A stretch of 64,000 bases of DNA from CAJWPI01 sp964635015 (GTDB lineage Bacteria > Pseudomonadota > Gammaproteobacteria > Magnimaribacterales > Magnimaribacteraceae), in NCBI GenBank assembly GCA_964635015.1, contig CAZWMS010000001.1, positions 46,052 through 110,051 of the forward strand, given 5' to 3'. The translations under genes and the position numbers were made by a program. Positions within the stretch are counted from its first letter, which is position 1, and each line of letters starts with the position of its first letter. This document shows positions 17,594 to 26,453 of the stretch, in pieces. Under the pieces are notes generated by a model, which saw only the letters and a list, made by a program, of their open reading frames with translations, was not told the DNA's origin and ran no database searches.

Positions 17594-18364
17594 TTATTCC
17601 ATTGAAATTCCTGCATTTAAGTCCGAAGTCTTTCCACCATCAGCATTAATGCATATACCAGTTAAATAACTTGATTCAGAGGATAACAGAAAAGCAATAA
17701 CAGAAGCTATTTCTCCAGGTTCAGCTATCCTTTTTAATGGGATGCTGGAAGCTGTAGATTTTAATAACTCTTTACTTGGAAGGGCTGCTTTTGTTGCAGG
17801 TGTCATAACTGCTCCTGGTGCAACACAGTTTACTCTTACATCTGGAGCTGCTTCCATGGCTGCTGATTGTGTAAGACTTATTAAACCTGATTTAGCAGCT
17901 CCATAAGCTGATAAACCTAAAGTGCCTCTTAAACCAACCACAGAAGACACATTTACTATCGAGCCTTTCTTATTCTTAAGCATAGAAGGGAGAACAAAAC
18001 GAATACCTACAAAAGCAGCATCTAAAGTGACCTTGAAATTCTCTTGCCAATCCTCTAGGCTTTGTTTTGTTAATGACTCGGGATGAATAGACATAGCATT
18101 ATTTACCAGCCCACTTATTGAACCCCACTCTTTACTAAAAAAATTTAAAGCTTTTAAGAAAGATTCTTCATGCCCTATATCAGCTTCTTTAAAAGAAGCT
18201 TTTCCTCCTTTTGAATTAATTTCACCAACTACTCTTTCAAGAACTTGCTTGGATCTACTTATAATTCCTACTTTTGCCCCGTGAAGTGCACATAACTTAG
18301 CTGTGGCCTCTCCTATTCCTGAACTACCACCTGTAATTATTATATTTCTATCCTTTAAATTCAT
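17594..18364 (-). CDS. Short-chain dehydrogenase/reductase
   Basis: This 256-residue classical SDR has TGGSSGIGEA near residue 10, NNAMS, and catalytic Ser with YGAAK (Tyr/Lys), with the PGAVMTPAT loop after it. The start is ATG 18362-18364, five bases after the stop of the upstream SDR; the longer frame would overlap it. It lies in the catabolic run with a second SDR directly upstream, so the pair may oxidise successive hydroxyl intermediates. The cofactor is probably NAD, since no basic residue follows the first beta-alpha unit, apart from an SRS segment that would also allow NADP. Confidence 0.85.
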   Translation of the reverse strand: MNLKDRNIIITGGSSGIGEATAKLCALHGAKVGIISRSKQVLERVVGEINSKGGKASFKEADIGHEESFLKALNFFSKEWGSISGLVNNAMSIHPESLTKQSLEDWQENFKVTLDAAFVGIRFVLPSMLKNKKGSIVNVSSVVGLRGTLGLSAYGAAKSGLISLTQSAAMEAAPDVRVNCVAPGAVMTPATKAALPSKELLKSTASSIPLKRIAEPGEIASVIAFLLSSESSYLTGICINADGGKTSDLNAGISME

Positions 18365-18368
18365 CTGT

Positions 18369-19124
18369 CTATAACATATGAGAGCCACCATTAGGGGCTA
18401 AAGTCTGTCCAGTAAAAAAGCTAGAGTCATTTGAGGCTAGGAATAAACTGGTTTTAGCTACCTCAATAGCCTCTCCCACTCTACCTAAAGGTATATCTGC
18501 AATCATGCTCTTTACCCATTCCTCTGGGATACCTTCCAACATTCTAGTTGCTGTAGGGCCTGGACAAATAGCATTAACTCTTATTCCTTTATACCCTAAA
18601 TCAATTGCCAGAGCCCTAGTGAAAGCTAATATAGCACCCTTAGAAGTGCAGTAATGAAGTGGCCCTTCACCCGAAAATGCTGATGTACTTGAAATATTAA
18701 TTAAAGATCCTTTTGTTTTAGTTTTAAGCATTAGTCTAACCGCCTCTCTAGATACATGAAAAGTGCCGTCCAAATTAACACCCATTACTCCTCTCCACCC
18801 TCCATCTTCCATTTCGTGGATTTCTCCATTTTCACCATCACCCTGAAATCTTCCTATTCCTGCATTATTTACCACAATATCTAATTTCTTGTACTTAGAC
18901 TCAATCTGTTTAAACATTCTCTTTACTTCATCACTTTTCGATATGTCTCCAACGAAAGATATGTTATCTCCTCCTGTAAGTATATTTAACGTCTCTTCAA
19001 GATCTTTCTCACTAATATCGTTAATAATTACTTTTGCTCCTTCCTTAGAGAAAAGAGAAGCTGTAGCTCTGCCCATACCTAAACCTGCCCCTGTTATAAG
19101 TGCTACTTTATTTTTTAATTTCAT
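18369..19124 (-). CDS. Short-chain dehydrogenase/reductase
   Basis: This 251-residue classical SDR has TGAGLGMGRA at the nucleotide site, Asp in INDIS at the end of beta-2 (which favours NAD), the NNAGIGR motif and active-site YCTSK. It is of the type often called 3-oxoacyl-ACP reductase or cyclopentanol dehydrogenase-like. It differs clearly from the SDR directly downstream, so this is not a recent tandem duplication. The substrate is unknown; the context is catabolic. Confidence 0.85.
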   Translation of the reverse strand: MKLKNKVALITGAGLGMGRATASLFSKEGAKVIINDISEKDLEETLNILTGGDNISFVGDISKSDEVKRMFKQIESKYKKLDIVVNNAGIGRFQGDGENGEIHEMEDGGWRGVMGVNLDGTFHVSREAVRLMLKTKTKGSLINISSTSAFSGEGPLHYCTSKGAILAFTRALAIDLGYKGIRVNAICPGPTATRMLEGIPEEWVKSMIADIPLGRVGEAIEVAKTSLFLASNDSSFFTGQTLAPNGGSHML

Positions 19125-19141
19125 AATAAAAACCTCTTTAA

Positions 19142-19366
19142 TTAGACCTCAGTAATAGCTATCTTTCCATAATCTAGACCCATTCCACAACTAAATTTAA
19201 CTTGATGTTTCTCTAAAGTAAGCGAAACAAGCTGAATCATTCTACTGCTATTTCCACAAACTATAATTAGAGGAACTCTTTCTTGTTTTAAAAAAATGAA
19301 ATTCTCTACTTTCAAATCTACATCTTTATGCCTTATTCCATGAAGATCAAGAATTTCAAGACCCAT
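19142..19366 (-). CDS. Small stand-alone Smr-like domain protein
   Basis: This 74-residue protein opens with LDLHGIRHKDVDLKVENFI, the LDxHG signature and following helix of the Smr (MutS2 C-terminal) domain. Smr domains cleave or bind nucleic acid. The second conserved motif, normally H/TGKG, is altered here to CGNSSRM, so nuclease activity is doubtful. It lies between an SDR and a D-aminoacylase-like gene with short gaps (17 and 14 bases), an odd setting for a nucleic-acid protein. The family call rests on one motif plus length. Confidence 0.6.
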   Translation of the reverse strand: MGLEILDLHGIRHKDVDLKVENFIFLKQERVPLIIVCGNSSRMIQLVSLTLEKHQVKFSCGMGLDYGKIAITEV

Positions 19367-19380
19367 CTTCTAAAAGTTCA

Positions 19381-21093
19381 TTAATTCCGAACTAAATTCC
19401 CATTCATTATTCCAGTAGACTCTCCGTTTTTAAAGGCCACTTTTCCTGAAATTATTGTTTCCCTATACCCATTTGTTCTTTGGATTAGTCTTTTATTTGA
19501 TCCAGGTAAATCATAGACTATTTCAGGATGGTTTAGGGTTAGGTTCTCATAATCAATAATATTCATGTCTGCTTTTTTTCCTTCCTCTATAACACCTCTA
19601 TCATAGAGGCCAAACCACTCTGCGTTATTTTTTGTTTGTTTCATGACAACCCACTCAAGAGGTAACTTACTACCTCTTGTTCTGTCCCTAGTCCAATGAG
19701 TTAATAAAGTTGTAGGAAAACTCGCATCACACAAAACTCCACAATGAGCCCCAGCATCTCCTAAACCAAAGGCAGTGTGTTCGTGGGTCAACATGTAGCG
19801 AACATCATCTAAATTCCCCCTAGAATAGTTGAACAACGGAAAATACAACAAAGCATTACCATCTTTTTCTAACATTTTATCCAAGATAACCTCTTTAGGA
19901 TTTTTGCCTTCTCTTTTAGCTATCTCAAGCATACTTTGAGAAGGGTCTGGTTCATAATTCGGAGGATCACCTAAAGCAAACATTTTATGGTACGAGGTCA
20001 AAAGAAAAGTTATAAGCTTTTCTGAGTCTGTTTCTCCTTTCATTATTGTCTTTTCTTGAAGAAGTTTTTCTCTAAATTTAGGTTCTCTCAATTTTTGAAC
20101 TTTCTCTTGTAAACTTAGGCTAGTTATTTCACTAAAGGTTTTGTGAAAAAGGAAGGGATTTAAAGTGGCTGTCAAACCCTGCAAAACTCCTGTCGGTCTC
20201 GAAGGCACTTGACCTTTTATTTTTAATCCATTTTTGGCTTCATTGCTAATTGATTTTAGAACATTTTTCCAAATTTCTGGGTATCTATCATCTTGCTCTA
20301 TTGTTACTGAAATGGGTCTACCTGATATTTTAGTCATACCTCTAATTAGATTAAATTCATATTCAAACCTATAAAAATCCGAAATTAGCTGAATCACTCC
20401 TTTCTTCGCATTTGATATCGATTTTGCAATACCTTGAAGTTCAGCAGTATCTGCCTCAAATGTTGGTGTATGCTTTCCATGCTTATCTCTATGTTTGAAA
20501 GTACGAGAAGTTGTGAAACCCATAGCTCCATGCTTAAGTGCTTCTTCAACTATTTGTCCCATCTGGTTAATATCTTCTTCAGAAGCTAATTCCAAGTCTT
20601 CTGCCCTTTCTCCCATCACATATGCTCTAACTGCTCCATGTGGTACCTGTAGGCCTACATCTATTGCTCTTGGTATTTTTTCTACTGCATCCATGTATTC
20701 AGGAAAGCTCTCCCAATTCCACTTAATACCTTCTGCAAGGGCTGAACCTGGTATGTCCTCCACCCCTTCCATAAGACCTATTAACCAATCTCGTTTGCTA
20801 GGTAAACAAGGAGCAAAACCCACTCCGCAATTACCCATAATAGCTGTTGTAACACCATGAAAGTTAGAGGGAGTTAGTAAGGGATCCCAAGTAACTTGAC
20901 CATCGAAATGAGTGTGAATGTCAATGAAACCTGGGGTTACTATATGATCTTTAGCATCAATTTCCTTCTTGCCTGTACTTTTTACATCGCCTATTTCTTT
21001 AATAACTGAATCTGTTATTCCTATATTTGATAAAAAAGGAGGCGACCCATTACCATCATAAATTAATCCATTTCTAATCACTAAATCGTACAT
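19381..21093 (-). CDS. N-acyl-D-amino-acid deacylase-like amidohydrolase
   Basis: This 570-residue amidohydrolase is of the D-aminoacylase (amidohydrolase 3) type. The metal site HTH in FIDIHTHFDGQVTWDP (His60, His62) and the family motif GNCGVGFAPC are present, as is GLGDAGAHCGVLCD near the C-terminus with a metal-site Asp. Such enzymes remove acyl groups from D-amino acids or act on related N-acyl compounds. It is the first gene of the minus-strand catabolic run, divergent from the metalloprotease at 21234, so the operon promoter should lie in 21094-21233. Confidence 0.85.
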   Translation of the reverse strand: MYDLVIRNGLIYDGNGSPPFLSNIGITDSVIKEIGDVKSTGKKEIDAKDHIVTPGFIDIHTHFDGQVTWDPLLTPSNFHGVTTAIMGNCGVGFAPCLPSKRDWLIGLMEGVEDIPGSALAEGIKWNWESFPEYMDAVEKIPRAIDVGLQVPHGAVRAYVMGERAEDLELASEEDINQMGQIVEEALKHGAMGFTTSRTFKHRDKHGKHTPTFEADTAELQGIAKSISNAKKGVIQLISDFYRFEYEFNLIRGMTKISGRPISVTIEQDDRYPEIWKNVLKSISNEAKNGLKIKGQVPSRPTGVLQGLTATLNPFLFHKTFSEITSLSLQEKVQKLREPKFREKLLQEKTIMKGETDSEKLITFLLTSYHKMFALGDPPNYEPDPSQSMLEIAKREGKNPKEVILDKMLEKDGNALLYFPLFNYSRGNLDDVRYMLTHEHTAFGLGDAGAHCGVLCDASFPTTLLTHWTRDRTRGSKLPLEWVVMKQTKNNAEWFGLYDRGVIEEGKKADMNIIDYENLTLNHPEIVYDLPGSNKRLIQRTNGYRETIISGKVAFKNGESTGIMNGNLVRN

Positions 21094-21233
21094 ATTTTTA
21101 TTCTACCTTACTCAGATACAGTAGTTCTATTCAAACACAATACGACCATAAAAAACTATTTTTTATGTTCCTTAATGACATTTATAGACTTTTAGTCTAA
21201 TCTTCTCAGCCCCTAATTTCATTGAAAATTATT

Positions 21234-23765
21234 ATGGCTATTATAAAAAGTGAAAATAGATTGAATTTAAGGAGATGTCTACCATTACTCTTCTTATTTC
21301 TCTTTTTTATTCCATTCGGTCTTTTTTCAGAAGACAAAGAGGATAAAAAGTCTTCAGAGGAAGAAAAAATAGAAGAAATTCAAAAGATTGTGAAAGATTT
21401 TAATGAAATAGATGGATTTATAAAAATGTACCAAAATCCTAAGAATAGTGTTTTGTATTTCAATATAGAAGAAAATTTTCTAGGTAAAGAATTTATATAT
21501 TTTGCTCATGTAAGTGATGGTGTTGTCGCAGCTAGAAGGAATAGAGGTAGTTATTTAGACAATGCTGTTTTTAAATTTGAAAAACACTTTGATGGCATTA
21601 GGTTATTGCGAGTCAACACTTCATTCTCTTTCGATCCCAACTCAAGACTCTCTAAGTCAAAAGGTGCAAATATTTCTGATTCAGTCATTAAAGTTATTCC
21701 AATACAAGCAGAAAATAATGAAGGAAATGAATTCCTAATTAATGTCACTGGATTATTCTTGTCTGAATCTCTTACTACCATTAAACCTATCAAAAACCCA
21801 GAAGATAAAGAGGATGAGTTTCAATGGGGACAATTGAGTGCAGAAAAATCAAGAATAAAGTCCATAAACAATTACCCCAGAAATACAGACATAGAAATAG
21901 AACATGTTTTGGAAAATCCACCAACAAGAGAATATGATGGAGAGGATGTAGCAGATCCTAGAAATATAAGTATTTCAATAAGATATAGTTTTATAGAAAT
22001 GCCATCAAATAATTTTAATCCGCGATATGAGGATCAAAGGATTGGTTACTTTACAACAAGAGTAACGGATCTAACTTCTAGCGACATAACTCCTTACTCT
22101 GATTTAATCCATAAATGGAACTTAGTAAAGAAACACCCACAACAAGAAATTTCTGAACCTGTCAAACCAATTACATTTTGGATTGAAAATACAACACCTG
22201 AAAATCTTATACCTTACATCAAAGAAGGAGCTTTAGCCTGGAATGAAGCCTTTGAAAAAGCAGGCTTTAAGAATGCTATTGAAATTAAAGAACAGCCTGA
22301 AAATTCAGAATGGGATGCAGGTGATATTAGATATAATGTTATTAGATGGACTTCATCACCAAACCCACCTTTTGGGGGATATGGACCTAGTTTTGTAAAT
22401 CCAAGGACTGGTGAGATTATCGGTGCAGATATCATGCTTGAATGGGTTTATGTGACTAACAGGCTAAATACCAACCGGATCTTTCCTCCATCTAACCCCA
22501 AAGATCCAAAATTTTGTATGGATGGTTTGAACATGCAAGAAAATAATATCTTAGGAAATCTGATCAATACATCAGAAGAATTAACACAACATCCAAAAAT
22601 ATTGAAGCAAAGTGTTGTTAGACTTACTTTACATGAAATAGGACACACTCTCGGACTAAATCATAACTTTAAAGCTAGTTTTTTAAATGATGCAGTTTCT
22701 ATTCACAATACATCAGTTACAAATGAAAACGGTGTCACTTCATCAGTTATGGAATATCCAGCTATTAACCTTGCACCCATTGGCGTAAATCAAGGAGATT
22801 ACTATGATACTTCACCGGGTCCATACGACAATTGGGCTATAGAATTTGGTTATACTCCCAATCTGTCACCAGAACAAAGAAATCTTCTTCTTTCAAGGTC
22901 TTCAGAGCCTCAGCTTATGTTTGGTAATGATGCTGATGACATGAGATATCCAGGGAAAGGAATAGATCCTAGGGCCATGGTAAATGACTTATCCAATCAA
23001 CCTATAAAGTATGCCATACAGAGAATAAAATTAGTGAATAAAACTATGGATGATTTACCCGAAATATTAAAGGATAAAGCTTCTTCTTGGGAAGAGTACA
23101 GAAATGCATACCAGATATTAACCAAGGAAATAGGTAGGTCTTTGGAGGTAATATCAAGGTACATAGGGGGGGTTTATGTTAACAGATCTACACCTTCACA
23201 AAATTCTAACCTTACTCCCCTGGAACCAACACCATATGAAACCCAAAAAGAAGCTATGGAAGCGCTTTCAGAATATGCTTTTTCACCAAGAGCTTTTCCA
23301 GTAAGTAATAAAGTATTAAATCTTCTTCAAAAGGAAAGAAGGGGTTTCGATTTATACGAAGAGCATGAAGATCCTCAAATACACAGAATAATTCTAAGCT
23401 TTCAAGGTCGCATCTTAAGTCACCTTCTTGATGGTTGGGTTCTTTATAGGCTATCTGATACAAGACTTTATGGTAATACATATTCTGTCAATGAAGTATT
23501 ATCTGACTTAACAGAAGCCATTTTTATGGAAGATTCAAACTCATCTATTACTAGCGTTAGACAAAATTTACAAACTTTTTATGTTAGGAGGTTGCTCAAA
23601 ATCCTTAGTCTGGAATACTACGATGAGATCTCCTCAGCAGCTGCATATAATTCTTTAAGAAAGATAGAAAAAATAGTCAATAGAAAGGGTAGAGATTTAG
23701 AAACAGAATCTCATCGTCAATTTATAGCCTGGATTATTAAATCCAGATTAGACAAGAACCGTTAG
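21234..23765 (+). CDS. Secreted zinc metalloprotease, DUF5117/DUF4953 type
   Basis: This protein of about 843 residues has an N-terminal signal segment (about residues 18-34, PLLFLFLFFIPFGLFS). The zinc site LHEIGHTLGLNHN, with HExxH, Gly and third His as in metzincin-type proteases, lies near residue 467. The N-terminal part resembles the DUF5118/DUF5117 modules and the C-terminal part DUF4953, a combination found in large marine and Bacteroidetes exoproteases. It is probably periplasmic or secreted and degrades peptides for uptake. The start is ATG 21234-21236; a TTG at 21222 is an alternative. It is convergent with the Rieske gene. Confidence 0.85.
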   Translation: MAIIKSENRLNLRRCLPLLFLFLFFIPFGLFSEDKEDKKSSEEEKIEEIQKIVKDFNEIDGFIKMYQNPKNSVLYFNIEENFLGKEFIYFAHVSDGVVAARRNRGSYLDNAVFKFEKHFDGIRLLRVNTSFSFDPNSRLSKSKGANISDSVIKVIPIQAENNEGNEFLINVTGLFLSESLTTIKPIKNPEDKEDEFQWGQLSAEKSRIKSINNYPRNTDIEIEHVLENPPTREYDGEDVADPRNISISIRYSFIEMPSNNFNPRYEDQRIGYFTTRVTDLTSSDITPYSDLIHKWNLVKKHPQQEISEPVKPITFWIENTTPENLIPYIKEGALAWNEAFEKAGFKNAIEIKEQPENSEWDAGDIRYNVIRWTSSPNPPFGGYGPSFVNPRTGEIIGADIMLEWVYVTNRLNTNRIFPPSNPKDPKFCMDGLNMQENNILGNLINTSEELTQHPKILKQSVVRLTLHEIGHTLGLNHNFKASFLNDAVSIHNTSVTNENGVTSSVMEYPAINLAPIGVNQGDYYDTSPGPYDNWAIEFGYTPNLSPEQRNLLLSRSSEPQLMFGNDADDMRYPGKGIDPRAMVNDLSNQPIKYAIQRIKLVNKTMDDLPEILKDKASSWEEYRNAYQILTKEIGRSLEVISRYIGGVYVNRSTPSQNSNLTPLEPTPYETQKEAMEALSEYAFSPRAFPVSNKVLNLLQKERRGFDLYEEHEDPQIHRIILSFQGRILSHLLDGWVLYRLSDTRLYGNTYSVNEVLSDLTEAIFMEDSNSSITSVRQNLQTFYVRRLLKILSLEYYDEISSAAAYNSLRKIEKIVNRKGRDLETESHRQFIAWIIKSRLDKNR

Positions 23766-23768
23766 GTA

Positions 23769-24758
23769 CTACTTGTAAAACTGACCTACCCAGGTCCTAA
23801 ACTTATTTATTGGACCATCACCATCACATAATGTGGGTTCATCCTTGTAGCGTTTATTTTCCCAAATGGGAATATCATCATAAATACCTTTTGCAATTCC
23901 ATCTATTATTGCAATACCAACTTCCTTTTCTATATCTTTGGTTACTCTCATCTGCCACCTTAAAATTGAGTTTTCTAAATTTACAGGGGTTGAAACATTT
24001 AACATTACAAATTTTCCTCCTTTTGGAGGTAAGTTATCCATCCTAAGCAAAACTGTCCCTAAACCCCATGACTCTCTAGTAAAAGTGGTTACAAATTGGT
24101 CTTTGTATCTATTCTTATACTCATCTGAAACGTTTGCATTATTTGAAGGATCCATTAATGTCTCTGCAGTAGTCTTTCTGTAAACCCCATCCTGTTTAGT
24201 GTCTGTTTCTGGCAGAGAAGGAGATCGATGAACTGTTGGAAAATGAGCTTGATCTACATCATTTTCAGCTATTTCTTGCAAACAAGTACCTATTTTGTAT
24301 TCATAAGTATGTAAATCTCCCCATGCTGGATCAGGTGAATTAAACTCTGATATTAAAGGAACATCAAAGTAGGAGTCCCTGTTATTCTGATCGTACCAGC
24401 ACATAATAACTCCATTCATCTCTAATAACTTATAAGTATTAAGAACAGGCTCCTGAGCTGCTTTAGGTATGGTATCTGAATAGGGAACTTCAGTGCACTT
24501 ACCTTCCCCGTCCCAACACCACCCATGGAAGGGACACCTGATACTCTCACCAACAACAGTACCTCCTTTACCTAAGTGTGCTCCAAGATGAGGGCAAAAT
24601 GGAGAAATGGCTGTAGGCTTTCCTTCTTCTGTTCTAAATATAACTATCTCTTTATTACAAAATTCTATGGTCTTAACTTCATTTTTACCCAATTCATGAC
24701 TCCAAGCCAAGCCAAACCAACCATGGGGAATGGGTAGAGGTATTCTAGCCCTGTTCAT
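23769..24758 (-). CDS. Rieske non-heme iron oxygenase, KshA-like alpha subunit
   Basis: This 329-residue oxygenase component carries an N-terminal [2Fe-2S] Rieske site: Cys55-x-His57 and Cys75-x2-His78 in CPHLGAHLG and CPFHGW. The C-terminal iron site is marked by NDVDQAHFPTVH. Short single-subunit members of this size include 3-ketosteroid 9-alpha-hydroxylase and cholesterol 7-desaturase-like enzymes. It needs a ferredoxin reductase, not seen nearby. It is last in a run with P450, epoxide hydrolase-like and permease genes. A cyclic lipid or terpenoid substrate is likely but unproven. Confidence 0.87.
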   Translation of the reverse strand: MNRARIPLPIPHGWFGLAWSHELGKNEVKTIEFCNKEIVIFRTEEGKPTAISPFCPHLGAHLGKGGTVVGESIRCPFHGWCWDGEGKCTEVPYSDTIPKAAQEPVLNTYKLLEMNGVIMCWYDQNNRDSYFDVPLISEFNSPDPAWGDLHTYEYKIGTCLQEIAENDVDQAHFPTVHRSPSLPETDTKQDGVYRKTTAETLMDPSNNANVSDEYKNRYKDQFVTTFTRESWGLGTVLLRMDNLPPKGGKFVMLNVSTPVNLENSILRWQMRVTKDIEKEVGIAIIDGIAKGIYDDIPIWENKRYKDEPTLCDGDGPINKFRTWVGQFYK

Positions 24759-24760
24759 TA

Positions 24761-25639
24761 TTAAAGTATCTCCGGAGGTAAGGGATTGCTTTTTGTTATA
24801 ACACTTTCTACATAATCCTTATAAGCTGATTCAGAATCTTGATTAACTGGTAATAACCAGTACTTATCTTTTTTTATTCCCTCTAAACAGAATTCAGCAA
24901 CTTCTTCAGGTAGAGTGGTTTTAAGTTCTTTTCCCATAGAGCTTACCATTTCTTGCATGGCCTCAATGGTTTCTATTTTAAATGATGGTTCTTTTTCTTG
25001 AGGCAAATCATCTGGTCTGTTTCTTGCTGATGAAAATAATGCTGTTTCAACCGTATGTGGTCCTGGAAATAAAATGGATGTTTTAATCGAAGAATTTAAT
25101 GATTGCAGTTGGAAATAAAGAGCCTCAGTAATTCTAGTGACTGCAGCCTTGGTTGTAGCATAGATAGGAGTCGATGGATAAGTCACTAATGCTCCATTGC
25201 CAGAAGTAGTATTAATGATCCTTGCCTCCTCACCATGGTCTATCATACTAGGTAGAAAAGCTTTTATGCCATGAATTACCCCCCAAATATTTACCTTAAA
25301 GCCCCATTCCCAATCATTGAGAGACAGATCCCATATATTAAAAGAAGCTTCTTGAGGTGCGATTCCTGCATTATTAAATAGAAGATGAACCTTTCCATGA
25401 AGTTCCTTTGCAAAGTTAGCTAAGTCTTTAACAGAATGAAAATTGCTTACATCTGTTACTTTTACAGAAGCGGTTAGATTTTGTTGTGTTAGTTCTTCAA
25501 CAGCTAATGACAAAGCAGCTTCCTCGATATCAGCTAAAATCACTTTAGCATTTCTTTTAGCAAGAGCTTTACCTAAGGCAAATCCGACCCCACTGGCTCC
25601 TCCAGTAATTACCGCTACTCTGTTATTAAAATCTTTCAT
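24761..25639 (-). CDS. Short-chain dehydrogenase/reductase
   Basis: This 292-residue SDR has TGGASGVGFA at the nucleotide site, ILADIEE (Asp after beta-2, NAD-type), NNAGIAPQ and active-site YATTK. The length is about 40 residues more than the classical form, with an extended C-terminal lid. Its ATG directly follows the stop of the acetoacetate decarboxylase-like gene (adjacent codons), so the two are translationally coupled. It probably acts on an alcohol or ketone intermediate of the same pathway. Confidence 0.85.
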   Translation of the reverse strand: MKDFNNRVAVITGGASGVGFALGKALAKRNAKVILADIEEAALSLAVEELTQQNLTASVKVTDVSNFHSVKDLANFAKELHGKVHLLFNNAGIAPQEASFNIWDLSLNDWEWGFKVNIWGVIHGIKAFLPSMIDHGEEARIINTTSGNGALVTYPSTPIYATTKAAVTRITEALYFQLQSLNSSIKTSILFPGPHTVETALFSSARNRPDDLPQEKEPSFKIETIEAMQEMVSSMGKELKTTLPEEVAEFCLEGIKKDKYWLLPVNQDSESAYKDYVESVITKSNPLPPEIL

Positions 25640-26419
25640 CTAATTCTTAGGTCCTCCATTCTCTCCTGGCCATCTGGATCCGCCTATAGTATCGGCATAA
25701 GGCCAAAAGGCTTCTCCATCTAATTGATCTTCTAGAGTTATTTCTCTTCCTAAGAAGATTGGAGTCCAAAGATAACTAGATACTTGTTCTTCCATAGGCA
25801 AATACTTTGTAATTGGATCCCAAGGACTTTCTCTTAATATGATATCTCCTTTAAGCTCTTCCATAAAACTTGTTCCATAGGTACTTTTTACTCTAACTAT
25901 GTGAGGAGGAAAGTCATATTTACCTGGTGTCATATCCACTGAACGTAAGTATTTTATCCACCACTCATTATGCTCATATTCAGGAAGATTAGGTAACTCT
26001 CCTACAACCTCTCCAGTAAATTGGACAAAAGTGTTACCTTGATGGATTACTTTTGCCTCCACTAAGTTTCCCATCCTGTAATAATGAGTGTCAGCTAAAT
26101 ATTTTGGCTGCCCCCAGTGTTCATGGCTTGTATAGATAGCTGCCTCCTGGTTGATGCCAATACTTAAAGTGTAGTCACCCTCTATATCCTTATACTTAGC
26201 AGATGCATTAACTACAACACCATATTCTGGTTCATTATTAACAGGAAAATTATAAATGGTAATAGTAACGATTGCTTCATTACTTGGATCAATTCCAGGA
26301 GGTAGTAGCTTTGCCAATTTTTTATTATCTGTTCTATAAATTAGACGCAACATTGGCCAGTTAATTATTTCTCCTGGGTCAGATAGCGGTCGTGTCGTAG
26401 ATTCTTGTGAATTATTCAT
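25640..26419 (-). CDS. Acetoacetate decarboxylase-like protein
   Basis: This 259-residue protein is of the ADC family (PF06314-like). The signature YRTDNKKLAKLLPPGI opens the fold, and HWGQPKYLAD holds the lysine that would form the Schiff base (Lys in PK). The second lysine that lowers its pKa in clostridial ADC is Tyr here, so true decarboxylase activity is uncertain; many family members have other aldol or dehydratase-type reactions. It lies between an SDR and a P450 in a tightly packed operon, which supports a role in side-chain or ring breakdown. Confidence 0.8.
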   Translation of the reverse strand: MNNSQESTTRPLSDPGEIINWPMLRLIYRTDNKKLAKLLPPGIDPSNEAIVTITIYNFPVNNEPEYGVVVNASAKYKDIEGDYTLSIGINQEAAIYTSHEHWGQPKYLADTHYYRMGNLVEAKVIHQGNTFVQFTGEVVGELPNLPEYEHNEWWIKYLRSVDMTPGKYDFPPHIVRVKSTYGTSFMEELKGDIILRESPWDPITKYLPMEEQVSSYLWTPIFLGREITLEDQLDGEAFWPYADTIGGSRWPGENGGPKN

Positions 26420-26453
26420 TATTATCTCTCCTGATATATTATATTTCCTTGTC

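Noticed and set aside
20495..20860. Open + strand frame of 121 codons
   Set aside because: Antisense to the well-supported D-aminoacylase-like gene, with no motif or start signal.
21185..21199. Inverted repeat TAGACT-TTT-AGTCTA between divergent genes
   Set aside because: Only six base pairs and a single copy; too short in AT-rich DNA to call an operator, although its place between promoters is suitable.
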